A DNA stretch of 64,000 bases, taken from the NCBI RefSeq assembly GCF_042453785.1, contig NC_091667.1, forward strand, positions 12,366,001-12,430,000. Reading direction: 5' to 3'. The position numbers were made by a program, and so were the translations under genes. Below are positions 33,579 to 44,953 of this stretch, piece after piece; the stretch's first letter is position 1, and each line of letters opens with the position of its first letter. Source of the stretch: Malus domestica. Its lineage: Eukaryota > Streptophyta > Magnoliopsida > Rosales > Rosaceae. Under the pieces are notes generated by a model. That model had not been told where the DNA came from and did not search any database. It was given only the letters and a program-made list of their open reading frames with translations.

Positions 33579-34092
33579 TGTTTGTACCATACTTGACCAA
33601 TCCCGAAACTACTGAGCACCGGTCAACGTTATACTGTCAAGGACCCAGAAGATTTTCCCTCTAACTGGAAGGCCAATCACAGCGCAACACGTGTCGACAT
33701 CAGAAGCCAATCATAGCGCGACACGTGTCAACATCAGAAGCCAATCACAACATGACATGTTCAATGTCAGAATGAAACTAGAAACTCTCTTCTATAAATA
33801 GAGATCATTTCTTCATAATATTTCCTAATGTCATTTGTACTAAATCATTCACTAGTACTTACAAAAGGAGAGCTTAAACCTATGTACTTATGTAAACCCT
33901 TCACAATTAATGAGAACTCCTCTACTCTGTGGACGTAGCCAATCTGGGTGAACCACGTACATCTTGTGTTTGCTTTCCTGTCTCTATCTATTTACATACT
34001 TATCCACACTAGTGACAAGAGCAATCTAGCGAAGGTCACAAACATAACACTTTCTGTTGTACCAAAGTCCTCACTGATTTTGTGCATCAACA
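33579..34092 (+). repeat. 3' LTR (514 bp)
   Basis: Starts TGTTTGTACC, ends CATCAACA and is followed by the target duplication AGAGC. Two of its three GACACGTGTC boxes are recognisable (33686, 33720); the third is mutated. Confidence 0.94.
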
Positions 34093-34308
34093 AGAGCTAT
34101 TGATATTTCCAAGAACCCTGTCCAACATCCAAGAACCAAACATATTGATATAAGGCATCATTTCATTAGAGATCTTGTGGAAGGTAAAATTCTTACCTTA
34201 ACCTTTGTGCCAACTAAAAAACAGATAGCTAACATATTTACTAAAGCCCTAGATAATCGAAGGTACGAGGATCTTCGATGGTTTATTGGTCTTTGTGATA
34301 TGATTTGA
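34093..34308 (+). pseudogene. C-terminal part of copia RNase H, right of the insertion
   Basis: After the duplicated AGAGC the frame continues DISKNPVQHPRTKHIDIRHH and KKQIANIFTKALD, the conserved end of copia pol, closing with a TGA at 34306-34308. It joins the fragment ending at 24658. Confidence 0.92.
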
Positions 34309-35575
34309 ATAGGTTGTATAGCCTTACTTCCAAGAGTTGAATATTTTGTCTAGTCTTTGTGCATGTTTTGTATAGACAATTATCTCATCAGATAACCTCT
34401 CGTTGCTCTTTGTATACATCTCTTATATGTCATGCATTGTTAGTAATATATGGATTAGCCTTGGATAATCTTTCATTGTGATGTCAAAGGTTCTCCCAAT
34501 TCTCTCTTATGGCCCCTGAAAAATCATTTTTTTCAATCATCCAAATCTAGTGGTGTTTTGAATTTAATGTTGCTTTGGTCCTAATTGAGTGGTAGTGACT
34601 TTACTTACTCTACTTACTCTATAATCTGGACCATATGCCAATTCTCTTCTTTTTGTCCTCTCCCCAAATAAAAAAAATATATTATTTGATTTACTAGCAT
34701 TTAAAAAATTTATTTAGAACAAGAGCTTAATGAATTTTATATTCTTTTTTTCTCCTCAATTTAAATACTACCTCCAAATAATACTCATAATCTGAATCCA
34801 ATTCATTATTTAGTGAACGCAATAAAATTCATAATTATAATCCAATTCATTATTATAATTCTAATTATCTTTATTAATTAATGAAGCCTTCTTTGTCAAT
34901 CAAAAGAGGATGAAAAGACAACTTAGTCTTCTATCACACAAAAAAAAGTGATGGGTAATAATGTAATTTTACATGTCCAAATTTTACTATTTTTTTATTG
35001 AAGCCTCACCTATAGATGATGTTAAAATATCTCTAATATTAAAAAAAAAAAAAAAACTTCCACTACCCCCATGTTCTCTCTCTCTCTCTCTCTCCTTCTC
35101 ATTTTCTAAAAAAATGTGTTCATACACACAAAGTGTGTAGGCAAATACTAGTTATTTATTAACAACAGAGTCATCAATTTTATGTCGTGTATACTCGTAA
35201 TCGAAATGGAAACTGAAAGCTTGATCTCGATTATGAATTATTATTGTATTTACTAATATATGTAGGAATAAACAGTGCATCATTTAAATTCCGTAGAGTT
35301 GAGAGCAAATTAGAAATGTAGCTAATATAACATCTAATATAATAAAATCTATCGTTTAATTAAAAAAAAAAAAAAAGGAGAAAAAGAAATGCATGTTTTT
35401 TTACCCATTATGGTTGAAGGCCCAGCCCACTCCTATGGAAGCCATTGACAAGCAAAAAACGAAAAGAGAAGGCTCTGGAATGCGTTAACCAAAAACCCCA
35501 AAATTTGAAAAACCTCTCAATCACATAGAGCAGCAGCACCACCAGAAGAGAGAGAAGAGAAGAAGAGGGAAAACA
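34309..35575. other. Intergenic region before NUP62
   Basis: The first part is probably the decayed 3' end of the copia element (LTR not delimited). The rest is AT-rich, with a CT microsatellite at about 35074-35098 and several A-runs. The NUP62 5' leader lies in the last 100 bases; no clear TATA box is visible. Confidence 0.6.
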
Positions 35576-38500
35576 ATGTCGGGATTTTCATCCGGATCCT
35601 CCGCCTCCTCCTCTTCCGCCCAATCCACTTCCCCTTTCTCTTTCTCCAACCCTCCTTCCTCCTTCTCATTCGGCCCTTCCGCCTCCCCATTCGGATCCTC
35701 TACACCTGCCACCACGTCCACCACCGGCTTCTCCATTGGATCCTCGGCCTTCGGCGCCTCCACTCCCTCTAACCCTTCCTCCTCCCCATCTCCATTCTCC
35801 TTCTCCCTCAACTCCACTTCCACTCCCTCCTCCTCCCTATTCGGATCCTCAAACCCTAGCTCCGCCACTACCCCTTCCTTCGGTTTCGCACCCACCACCA
35901 CCACAACAACGTCTTCGGCTTCCGCCCCTTCTTTCGGATTCATACCCTCCTCTACCAACACCACAACCTCATCTGCCTCCGCTTCGTTTGGATTCTCATC
36001 CGCCGCCTCCGCTGCCGCCACCACCACAACCTCCTCTGCTTCCACTCCTTCTTTTGGATTCTCATCAGCCGCATCCTCTGGCCTTTCCCTGTTTGGCTCC
36101 TCGGCCTCAACGGCTTCAACTCCTCTGTTTGGTTCAACTCCGTCCCAATCCCTGTTTGGCTCGTCCTCATCGGCTCCCACCTCCACCGCCTCCGTCTCCC
36201 CTCTATTCGGAGCTCCTTCTTCCGCCACTTCATCCCCATTTGGAGCAACCTCATTTGCACCCAGCGCACCCACACCCCTGTTTGGAACCTCCTCCACTTC
36301 CGCTTCGCAGCTGTTTGGCACAGCGTCCTCTGCACCCAGCGCACCCTCGCCGCTGTTTGGCACAGCTTCCTCGTCCCAACCTTCATCCTCTGTAGCTCCA
36401 ACGACCCAATCGTTCCAAAGCTTCTCCACTTCCTCTTCAGCCTTCACATTACCAACATCCTCCCCTCTTTTGAAACCCACAACCTCCACTCCTACCACCG
36501 CTGCTCCTCCATCAACAACCGCTTCCAGCTTCTCCTCCTTCGGAACGCCGGCTTCCTCCGCTTCACAATCCTCTTTCGGTTTCTCCACCAGTTTCTCCAA
36601 TGCCGCCTCAAAACCAACCTCACAATCCTTCCCAACTCCCTCCGCTCCGTTTCTTTCTGCTCTCACGACCACAACCCCTTCTTCGACTCCAGCAACTAGC
36701 ACTACAACCCAAGCCTCTTTCACTATGCCGTCTTTTGCTGTGAATCCTGCTACTTCTCAGGCTCCTAGCACCGCTGCAACAACGGCTCCAATGGCGGCCC
36801 CTGCGAGCTCGGCGGCCCCTGCGAGCTCAGCAGCTTCTTCCGGGGGCTCGCTTGTAAGCTCGTTCTCCTTCCAAACTGCTTCAGGAGCTACTGCTTCTTC
36901 TTCTGCTGGCTTTTTGTCTTTGACAAAAGGGTCTACACCAGCTCCATCGTCTCAAGCACAACCAAGCACTACCGTGCCTGCATTGGGTGAGTTTTCTCAA
37001 CCTTCTTTTGTCACTTTTCAATTAATGTTGTATCAGAGCTTCTATTGTGGTTATTTGTCTTTAAATTGGCTAAGCATTTCGAATCAATATTAGGAGTATG
37101 GGTAGAACTTAGAAGAACACTGAATTGCTTTGCGGGATTATGTTGCAAATGGCTTTGAACTTTTGAGTTCATTGTTGTAGAGCATTTTGAGTTGTGATTG
37201 GTGCTTGAAATTGTAACTCCGTAGACAAGGCACGTGAAAAAGTGATTTTGAGAACCTCATTCTTGCTGAACCACAACTCATGTATGCTTAGCGCTCAAAA
37301 GCTTTAGTTACTTAGAAGGGTCCCGATAAATTGTAACCGTGCAAAAGTGCTATTCTGTAGGTGTCGGTACTTCAGCCCCTGTAACTGCTACGACAACCAC
37401 TACAAGTACTGCTGCAACTCAGACATCAACATCACTTGTTGCAGCTTCTACTAGTGGGTATGCGTACTTGGCCTTGTTTTTAACTTTCATTTATTGTTTT
37501 TTAGTACATCTAAACTTTCTTGTACCGTATTTTCCCCGTACAACAAAGTTCAACTTCTTGGCGCATTATGCTTTACCTCCTTTGCTTTAACATTAATCTA
37601 TTGTAATAGTTCATCTTATAAACAGTTTTTCTTTCCGCCCAACCACAAATTGGAAATAGAAAAAGGTTTTATGCAATATGCTCGGATCTTTAGAAATTAT
37701 GGAGTTCTATCTGACTTGTGCTTTTCTGCCCTGCTTGTACTATAGGACAACTTCAAATGTCAACACTACAGTATCTACTGCACCAAAATTACCGTCTGAA
37801 ATCACAGGGAAGACTGTGGAGGAGGTACTTTAAATGTTTGCCTTTTGTTTATAAGTAGTGTTGTTTATAACATGGCTATCTGACTGAGTTCCCACTTTAG
37901 TTATTTGCATATGTTTAGTTTTATGACTGAAAAATCTGGAAGATTCTACCAGTGCGGTGAAGGCAAATATTATGCCACACATGCATCATCTCACACTACA
38001 AACTCCTACTAGCTTAAACAAAGGGCAAGCTTTTCCTTGAATGGCTAGTCCTGATATTGAAAAGATATTAAGGAAAATCCTTTGTTTATGCAAAAAAAAA
38101 TTTGAACCAACCCCGAACATATGCAATTGAATTTATCCTCCTCTGCATGTCGTGTTCATCATTATTATAATCATTCTTCAAATCCACTTTTGGGAGCAGC
38201 CTCTCCATAAATGGGGGTAAGGCTAGCCGACATTCACCTCTCCCAGACCCTGCGTAAAGCGGGAGCCTTGTGCACTGGGTACGACCTTTTTATTCTTCAA
38301 ATCCACTTAAAAAGTGAGACATCTCTTTAAGGAAATACTTTTCAGAAGACCAGTTTCTCTACCCTACTCTATTATCAGTGTAACTCTATACTTTACAGGG
38401 TTAAATTCTTTCTGTTCTCTGAGATAATCTATTACATATGAAGTAAATTTTTTTTTTTCTTTTGGTTGAAGATCATCAAGGAGTGGAATGCTGAGCTTCA

Positions 38501-41500
38501 AGAGCGTACTGGAAAATTCCGAAAGCAGGCTAATGCAATAGCAGATTGGGACAAAAGGATTTTGCACAACCGTGATGTTCTTCTTAGGCTCGAGGTGATC
38601 TGTTTCCCAATATATTAGAAAATTTGGGTAGACTGGTTAACAGCTATATGATTTTCAGTTATGATACAATAGTAACTTCATTTAGTTGATATCCTTCAGT
38701 GAGCAGTATTTTTACTCATTGTGTTATTACTATTATCCTTATATGTAACATTGCACAATCAGAGTCTCATTTCCTTCTTTTTTTGTTTGAAGATAAAAAG
38801 ACTACTTAGTTGTGTATCCCTTGGTTGGTTTCCCCATTTCTTCTTGTTCTACTATGGAGCTGTTTGATAATCATTTCATTTTTAGTTTTTAGTTCACTTT
38901 TTTGAAAACTGAATGTTGAAATCTTGTTTGGTAACTATTAAAAACTGAAAACCAAAAGATGAAAAATCAAGGCCAAATTTGAAAGCTCAGGGAATTAATT
39001 TTCAGCTTTCATTTTTTTTGAAAGTTGAAAATTGAAAGTAGTTACCAAACAAGATTTCAGTTTTCAAAAAAGTGAAAAGTAAAAACTGAAAGCAAAATGG
39101 TAATCAAACGGCCCCTATGCCTTTCTCTTTTGCTTTCTCTGCTGGTATTTTCATTGTTTAGTAACACTGTTCACATGAACTAATATGAATTTGTTCAATA
39201 GTTGCAATGATTAATAATAATGTTTGATTTGCATGTTAAAATTATTTAGATTGAAGTGGCGAAAGTGGTTGAAACCCAAGCTAACTTGGAGCGGCAACTA
39301 GAGTTAATTGAGACTCATCAGCAAGAGGTACTTTTGAATAGTGCACTAATTGGAATAGTCTTCAATATGTCAGTCATTGTATATAGCATATACTGATGCA
39401 TCATAATTAATGTTTCCTTAATATATGAAGCTACTCTTTTATTCTTCTTCTAGGACCACTAGGCAATTGATCCCATAGATGTACACAACCAGGACTATAT
39501 AAAACAATATTACACATTAACTAGATATCTTTGGGTTTGGGGTCGTCATTATTTTTAATTAAATATTCTCTTTTTAGTGTTTGAAGCCCTAAAGCGGATA
39601 CTTAGAAACTTATTAGTTCAAACTAGTAGCAATGTTTTAAAAGGCGAAGGCGAAGTCAAGGCATCTCATGGATAGCCTCGCCTAGGTGATAGGCTTGAGG
39701 TGTGAGGCGATAGTCTCACGGTACCTAAATTTATTATAATACTTATAATATATAAAATATAATACTTTGTAAAACAATCAAGCAAGCATGCCAAGCAATC
39801 AAATATTTAGCTATTATCATTATTTCTCTAATTCACATAAAAAAAGTCATAATAAACTAATAGAACCTAAATTAGAAACATAAAATTAGCATGAATTTTA
39901 TAAAAACCCTGCCCAAAACGGGCTTTTTTATTAAAGAAAAAAAATCAAACGCCCAGGTTGCCTTTGCGCCTGAGGCGATGGCCTAGGTGCCCGAGGTGAA
40001 GGCCTAGGCATTTAGGCTAGTGTATAGCCACTCCCACATGCCTCACCCCAAAAAGGGCCTAGGCGAGTTTTAAAACTAGTTTTTTAAAACACTGACTAGT
40101 AGTTTTAAAGAAATTTGTAGATGGTCCTTGTGACCTAAAGGTATTATGTTCCCCCCTTTATCCCCAAGAATAAACCCAGCTGTCAATGGATTACAGCAAA
40201 TGAAAGCATATATGTATGGTAATGTTCCTTCCTTATTTTGTCTTGTTAGGTTGATAAGGCTTTGCAAAGCATGGAAGAAGAAGCTGAGCGTATATACAAG
40301 GATGAACGTGGATTGCTCCGTGATGATGAGGCTGCATCCACAAGAGATGCAATGTGAGTTTTTGTAATGTTGCTTTTGTTTTATTTTATCTGATGGAAAA
40401 TTTTTAGGCTGCTTTATGCTATCTGTATTGGACCAGTTGTATATGTGCTTCTCTGTTCCAGTACTACTTTTGTCTGTTGCATTAGGCAATCTGTACATTT
40501 TGCTGTTACCATTCTTGGAATCAAGTTGCGAAGTATGCTCCTGCTCGAGTAAGTTTAGCGGCCTGATATGGACATAGGAAATAGATTGTTTGGGTGTGAA
40601 CTAGCCAATTATTGTTTCTTTACTGGGATTAATCCGTTTATTGACAATCCTGTAAGAGGTTTTGTCTAGTCCTATTGGCATTATGGTGAAAAGTTAGTAG
40701 GATAACCATTTTGGCATGTTGATTGCTCTGTCACATAAGTGTATGCACATAGTACATACGCACGCAGACTACATTCTTTCTTCCTGTTTTCCTCCCTTTT
40801 GGGTCTTGCTCGCTTTTTGTAGTTTATAAGCATGCCACTGGTCCTGAATTTTTTTTTCTGTATGCACATATAAGGGTCCTCGGCTATTATTGTTATGGTT
40901 TCAATCACAGGTATGAGCAAGCTGAGTTTGTAGAGAGGGAACTAGAGCAGGTGACAGAACAGATCAAATCAATTATTCAGACCTTAAATGCCAACCAGGT
41001 AACTATTTCAGTTTAGTGTTATACTTATTAAGAATCTTTGACCGCATACGTTGATGATTATAATAATGTTTTCGTTTTGTTTAGGGAGGGGAACTTGATA
41101 CAAATGATGGTATGGCTCCGTTAGATGTGGTTGTCCGAATCTTAAACAATCAGCTTAGCTCTTTAATGTGGATTGATGAAAAGGTTAGTATCTTTGTGCA
41201 TGACTTTTTATAAGTTATTGTTGTTAGTATCTAAAGAGGGTGCACTGTGTCCTCGGTTTTATTAGTAACTAGGAGTAAGATACACGGTATGAAGAGTTTA
41301 AGATTATCCGACTCCCCTTTTTGTATGCATGGTCTTAATTTATGAGAATGCCCTTGGGATCCACAGTATACTTCGGTTTTATTAGTACCAATAGTAGATT
41401 CAACGTTTTCATCAAAATCTTTTGTACTGTTTGCTTGAAAAAAAATCCCCGTAATTTCTCTCATTATTTGATATTTCATCAGTATTTTGGTCCTGTGGGA

Positions 41501-41731
41501 GAAAACAACGTAATGATTACAACAATTGAAGTGTGCAGATAAATGTTTTTTTTTTAAAATATGTGTACTGTTTCATCTACATGCTTGAGATCCGGTTTCA
41601 TTTTTAATGGCAACACTGACCTTCATCCAATCCATCAGGCCGAAGAATTCTCCTCGCGAATTCAGAAGCTCGCCAATGAAGGTCCTGCTGCAGATCGCGA
41701 ATTAATGGCTCCAAAATACTGGATGTCGTGA
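35576..41731 (+). CDS. NUP62: Nuclear pore protein NUP62 (Nsp1 family), 723 aa, 9 exons
   Basis: Exons: 35576-36986, 37361-37457, 37746-37824, 38472-38594, 39250-39327, 40250-40353, 40911-40998, 41085-41183, 41639-41731; the total of 2172 nt closes in frame. Exon 1 encodes a Ser/Thr/Pro-rich region with about 18 FG motifs (LFGSS, SFGFSS, LFGTAS), the disordered FG barrier of the pore. From about residue 515 the Nsp1 C-terminal coiled-coil domain begins (TVEEIIKEWNAELQERTGKF), running to about residue 700 with ALQSMEEEAERIYKDERGLL and VVVRILNNQLSSLMWIDEK. Through this domain NUP62 pairs with NUP54 and NUP58 in the central channel. Length is close to Arabidopsis NUP62. The start is the first ATG and lies in a good context (ACAATGTC). 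Introns 3-5 host small transposons. Confidence 0.96.
38190..38291 (+). mobile_element. 5'-truncated Au-like SINE in NUP62 intron 3
   Basis: The segment contains TTGGGAGCAGCCTCTCC, GGGGGTAAGGCTAGCC, and GGGAGCCTTGTGCACTGGGT ending in ACGACCTTTT, matching the 3' part of Au-type plant SINEs as I remember them. It is flanked by a 17-bp direct repeat, ATTCTTCAAATCCACTT (38173-38189 and 38292-38308). The tRNA-derived 5' part with the pol III boxes is missing. Confidence 0.85.
38857..39114. mobile_element. MITE in NUP62 intron 4 (258 bp)
   Basis: The left end GAGCTGTTTGATAATCATTT is mirrored at the right end by GGTAATCAAACGGCCC, and most of the element folds back on itself. It is flanked by CTATG on both sides (38852-38856, 39115-39119). 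GGGCCGTTTG-type ends are common in plant non-autonomous DNA transposons; the superfamily is not certain. Confidence 0.8.
39630..40094. mobile_element. hAT-type MITE in NUP62 intron 5 (465 bp)
   Basis: Terminal inverted repeats CAATGTTTTAAAA (left) and TTTTAAAACACTG (right) are bounded by the 8-bp target duplication ACTAGTAG (39622-39629 and 40095-40102). An 8-bp duplication and CA-starting ends fit the hAT superfamily. The interior has GC-rich GCCTAGGCG-type repeats near both ends. No transposase. Confidence 0.9.
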
Positions 41732-42124
41732 TCATTGGAATTGTAAACCACCTTCAATTCCCCCACACATCAGTTTCTAAGTTTAGTGTATGTTAAATAC
41801 TCTTCGTGATAACCATTTGTGGTGCATAAATGTTCAGATATACAAATTTCTATCGACATTTTTGTGATGTTTACTTCTGTGTAATTGACTGCTCTATGAA
41901 TCCACCATCGCACGGAAAAATCGTACGTGGCGGAAGCACCACCCCTGGGTGTTACCGATCACAAATATTAACACATGATGGCGATCGGTTTATTTTCTCC
42001 CTCAAAAGATAGTTTGCGACTTTATTCTCACAAAACAGTGTCTGAAGTAATGCATGTGCACGAATGAGAGCGAGTTATGATCGATGTGATTTGTACAAAC
42101 ATGTTTCCGGAGCAGATCCGGCGA
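41732..42124. other. Spacer between the convergent NUP62 and 42125-43758 genes
   Basis: About 390 bp that must hold both 3' UTRs. No ORF or repeat of note. Confidence 0.7.
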
Positions 42125-43758
42125 TCAAGCTCTGCGCAATCGTGTGACGACCACAATTAAGAGGATAACAACGGTGAGAAGCAACGAGGATCGAACTTTT
42201 TCTTCAAACTGATCCTTGTCGTTGGCCGTCGGGTTCTTTTCCTGCAGAGTCTCCGGCGGCAGAAATATATCAGTCACAAGTGACTGAAACTGCTCAATGA
42301 GCTCCATAACTTTTGCTCTTGTGATGTCCATAATCCACCTTATAACACGTTTAGCGAATTCTGGCTCTTGGTTTGAACTCTGAGGCAGCAGCCCTTCATT
42401 CCCACACACAGATAAATCTGTACAAATGTATATAAATTGGTAAAACTAAATTAGAAAGTTAAGCTAAATTTCAACTTAATTATCCTAAAACATGGTTAAG
42501 ATGCTAACACACCAGGTAAATTGAGTTTAAGGTTGCCAGAAACGCATACCGGAGGAGGGAGGCTGTCGGAGCTTCTTAACCAACTCATTGTTGGTAACCG
42601 CATCCCATAGGGCTCTATCAGACGACAGGGAAAGCACCATCCTCTACACTCGAGTTCGATTTTTCAAGTAACATTGAAGGAAGAAAAATAACCCGAAAGT
42701 TAAAAATAAATAAATAAACCCTTAAAAAAGCAGAGTCGAATCACTTTTGGGATAAGCATTTAGTGGCAAAAACAAGGCAGCACCTTAACAGAAGGATCAG
42801 TTTGCAACGATTGGAAAGCATCGTAAACTTTTCTGTGTCCATAAGATAGCAACTTTCTTGTAACACAAGAATCTAATATCGGCTGAAGCCACTGCAACTC
42901 TGACTGAGACGAACTAGTTATTCCCTGCAGAAAACTGCTCAACAAGAAAACATGATCAGAAATATTCAATCGCTTACGCCTCGGTTTTTACATCCATTTC
43001 TTCATTCAACATTCGTTGAATTTAGCGAGTTATTGGTTCCAACGCAAATCCTTAACACCAAAAGAGACCATAGTATTAGTTCGTTTTGATATAATTAATA
43101 AGATAGTTCCTGAACCCAATTTGCTCTCCCATCTTTTTCATTAACAAGAAATTTCCCTAAAAGCTTCATCGGTTTACCAAAACATGAAGTTAAAATATGG
43201 TTAGACAAATTATATCATTAGAAAACTACCTAAACCAATAAGTAAATCAAGCTAATTAGCCTGGTTATTTTCAAATTTAACGTTTACGAAGAAAGTTGAA
43301 GTTCCAATTATTTATAAGCACATGCAAGGTACCTTGATTTTCCGACGTGGGATTCAAGTCCCATGAATTTGAAATTGTTTCATGAATACCACATTCTTAA
43401 TTAATATAGGTCTAGTAAAATTGTGTTTGACAGCCTAGAAAACATAGTATTTCTGTAAAATTAATAGTACTCGTCACCTGAGAAGAGCAAGGATTGCATT
43501 TTCGACTTCGAATCGGGACGGAACTGGACCAAAAACGGAGCTCGGCAACGACGTCCGGCTTGCTCTCTTGTCTTGTTCATGTTTTCTGCAGGTCTCACTC
43601 CCAGAGTCACAGAAGCAGTATGAACCAGTGCACGAGGGTTTGATGGGTCTCACTTGAACACTGCTACTGGATGGAACTGGAAGATTGTTGGAGGAGGAGG
43701 AGGAGGAGGAAGAAGAAGAATGTCTGACGTGGATGATAGGCATGGTTCCTCCTCCCAT
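42125..43758 (-). CDS. Uncharacterised plant protein with a C-terminal membrane anchor, 272 aa, 4 exons
   Basis: Exons on the minus strand: 43758-43478, 42934-42784, 42643-42550, 42417-42125, joining in frame to 819 nt. The N-terminus has a run of about 11 serines (residues 14-23 and beyond) and a Cys-containing segment (CTGSYCFCDSGSETC). The middle is helical in look (VENAILALLSFLQGITSSSQ, KRMVLSLSSDRALWDAVTNN). The last 21 residues, SSLLLTVVILLIVVVTRLRR plus Ala, form one hydrophobic span followed by basic residues, as in tail-anchored proteins facing the cytosol. The central region reminds me of a plant family of unknown function (possibly the group labelled UCP012943), which I could not verify. 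The exon 2 acceptor was chosen because the next AG would create an immediate stop. Confidence 0.82.
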
Positions 43759-44953
43759 GGCTAATTGGCTTATTGGCTAATTGGCTATGGCTTCCTTTTT
43801 CCTTTTTCTTAATTTCTTCACTATCTAGTTTCTTGTTAGTGTTGGTTTTCATATCTACACGTCAACGATTCAACACCTTTCTCTTGTAATACAATATAAC
43901 CCATCTACAAGCCCATGCTCATAGCTTTTGGGCTGGGGACAAGGACATTTCTGATTTTGTTGTAAATGTGGGTCCATGCCTACAAGTGAAATAGCGGAAT
44001 TCTCCCCAACGCATTATTTTTCACGAGTGAGCGGTTAAGATTTAAGATAATAAGATTTGGTTAAATCTGGATGTTTGCTTTTTGTGTCTTGATGCGCAGG
44101 AGAGCATCACTTAGGGAAACAGTTGCATCTTATTTGGAAGTGCTTCTGGAAAGGCTAAAAGTGTTTTCTAACAACCAAAACGTTTTTTAAGTAAGTTTGA
44201 TCAAAAAACTTATAAGCATTTATGGGTAGACGCTCTTCTATAAAATATGCTTTATTAGGAAACACTTTGATAATTGATTCAATAAAAATATCAGCATGTT
44301 TATAATAAAAATACATCTAGCAAAAATCCTTATGAGCACATAAGCTTATAGAGAATCAATTCCAAACGGGTTGGAAATAGTGTTGTGGTCGATGGATTTT
44401 GCTTCATGTACATAGGAAGATGATTTTCACACATCAGTTTTAACTTCTTAACTACCGTACCTTTTTTTTTATGTGGCCGTCAAATTCAATAAACCAAACG
44501 GTAACAAGACATAATTAAATAAGAATATTTGAGAAGTTAAAACAGGTGTGTGCTTATCATTTCTGTCATGTGATACAAAGATGAATACTGAGTTGTAAGT
44601 GGACGGTTAAAAGAGTGAAATAAAATTTTGGAGTAATTTAGTTTCCCTTGGGGAACAAAGGACACGTGGAGTGTTACGAACATGGCCCATGGCGTTCGAG
44701 AGTGAATGAAGAGCCGAAGACGACGCCTTGCGTTCAGAAACAGATTTGGACACAATTCCTAAAAAAAATCCTCCACATTTTGGAGTAATTTTTCCGTTTC
44801 TTCAATCTCAAGGTACATTTTCCCTCTCTAATTTCCATCTTATTTGATCAAATAATGTGTGTGTGTGTGTGTGTGGATATATATGTATATGTATATGTAT
44901 ATTTGTATATATGCGTGTGTTTATATAGATTGATATGAATGTAGAAGAAGGAG
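43759..44953. other. Divergent promoter region between the tail-anchored gene and the PLAC8 gene
   Basis: Both genes start outward from here. About 44130-44370 has the look of a small non-autonomous transposon (TTGGAAGTGCTTCTGGAAAGG near the left, CAATTCCAAACGGG near the right), but ends were not proved. A TG microsatellite (44855-44875) followed by TATATG repeats lies just before the PLAC8 gene. Confidence 0.6.

Larger units (their letters stand above)
24659..34092 (+). mobile_element. Complete non-autonomous Tat-type LTR retrotransposon (9434 bp) inserted in copia RNase H
   Basis: Two 514-bp LTRs (24659-25172, 33579-34092) are flanked by AGAGC at 24654-24658 and 34093-34097. Removing the insertion restores the continuity of the surrounding copia reading frame, which fixes both ends. 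The internal region holds a primer site, a gag pseudogene, then large non-coding arrays, an antisense ORF and a polypurine tract. All of pol is missing between about 26900 and 27180 relative to the minus-strand autonomous copy at 1-7082. LTR ends are slightly mutated (TG to TA at the left end, CA to TA at 25172), so it is older than the TR-GAG element. Confidence 0.95.

Noticed and set aside
35521..36723. 400-codon ORF on the minus strand
   Set aside because: It is the antisense shadow of the NUP62 FG exon; the Glu/Val/Ala-rich product reflects complemented Ser/Pro codons.
44130..44370. Possible small MITE upstream of the PLAC8 gene
   Set aside because: Ends look transposon-like, but I found no convincing terminal repeats or target duplication, so it is only mentioned in the spacer entry.
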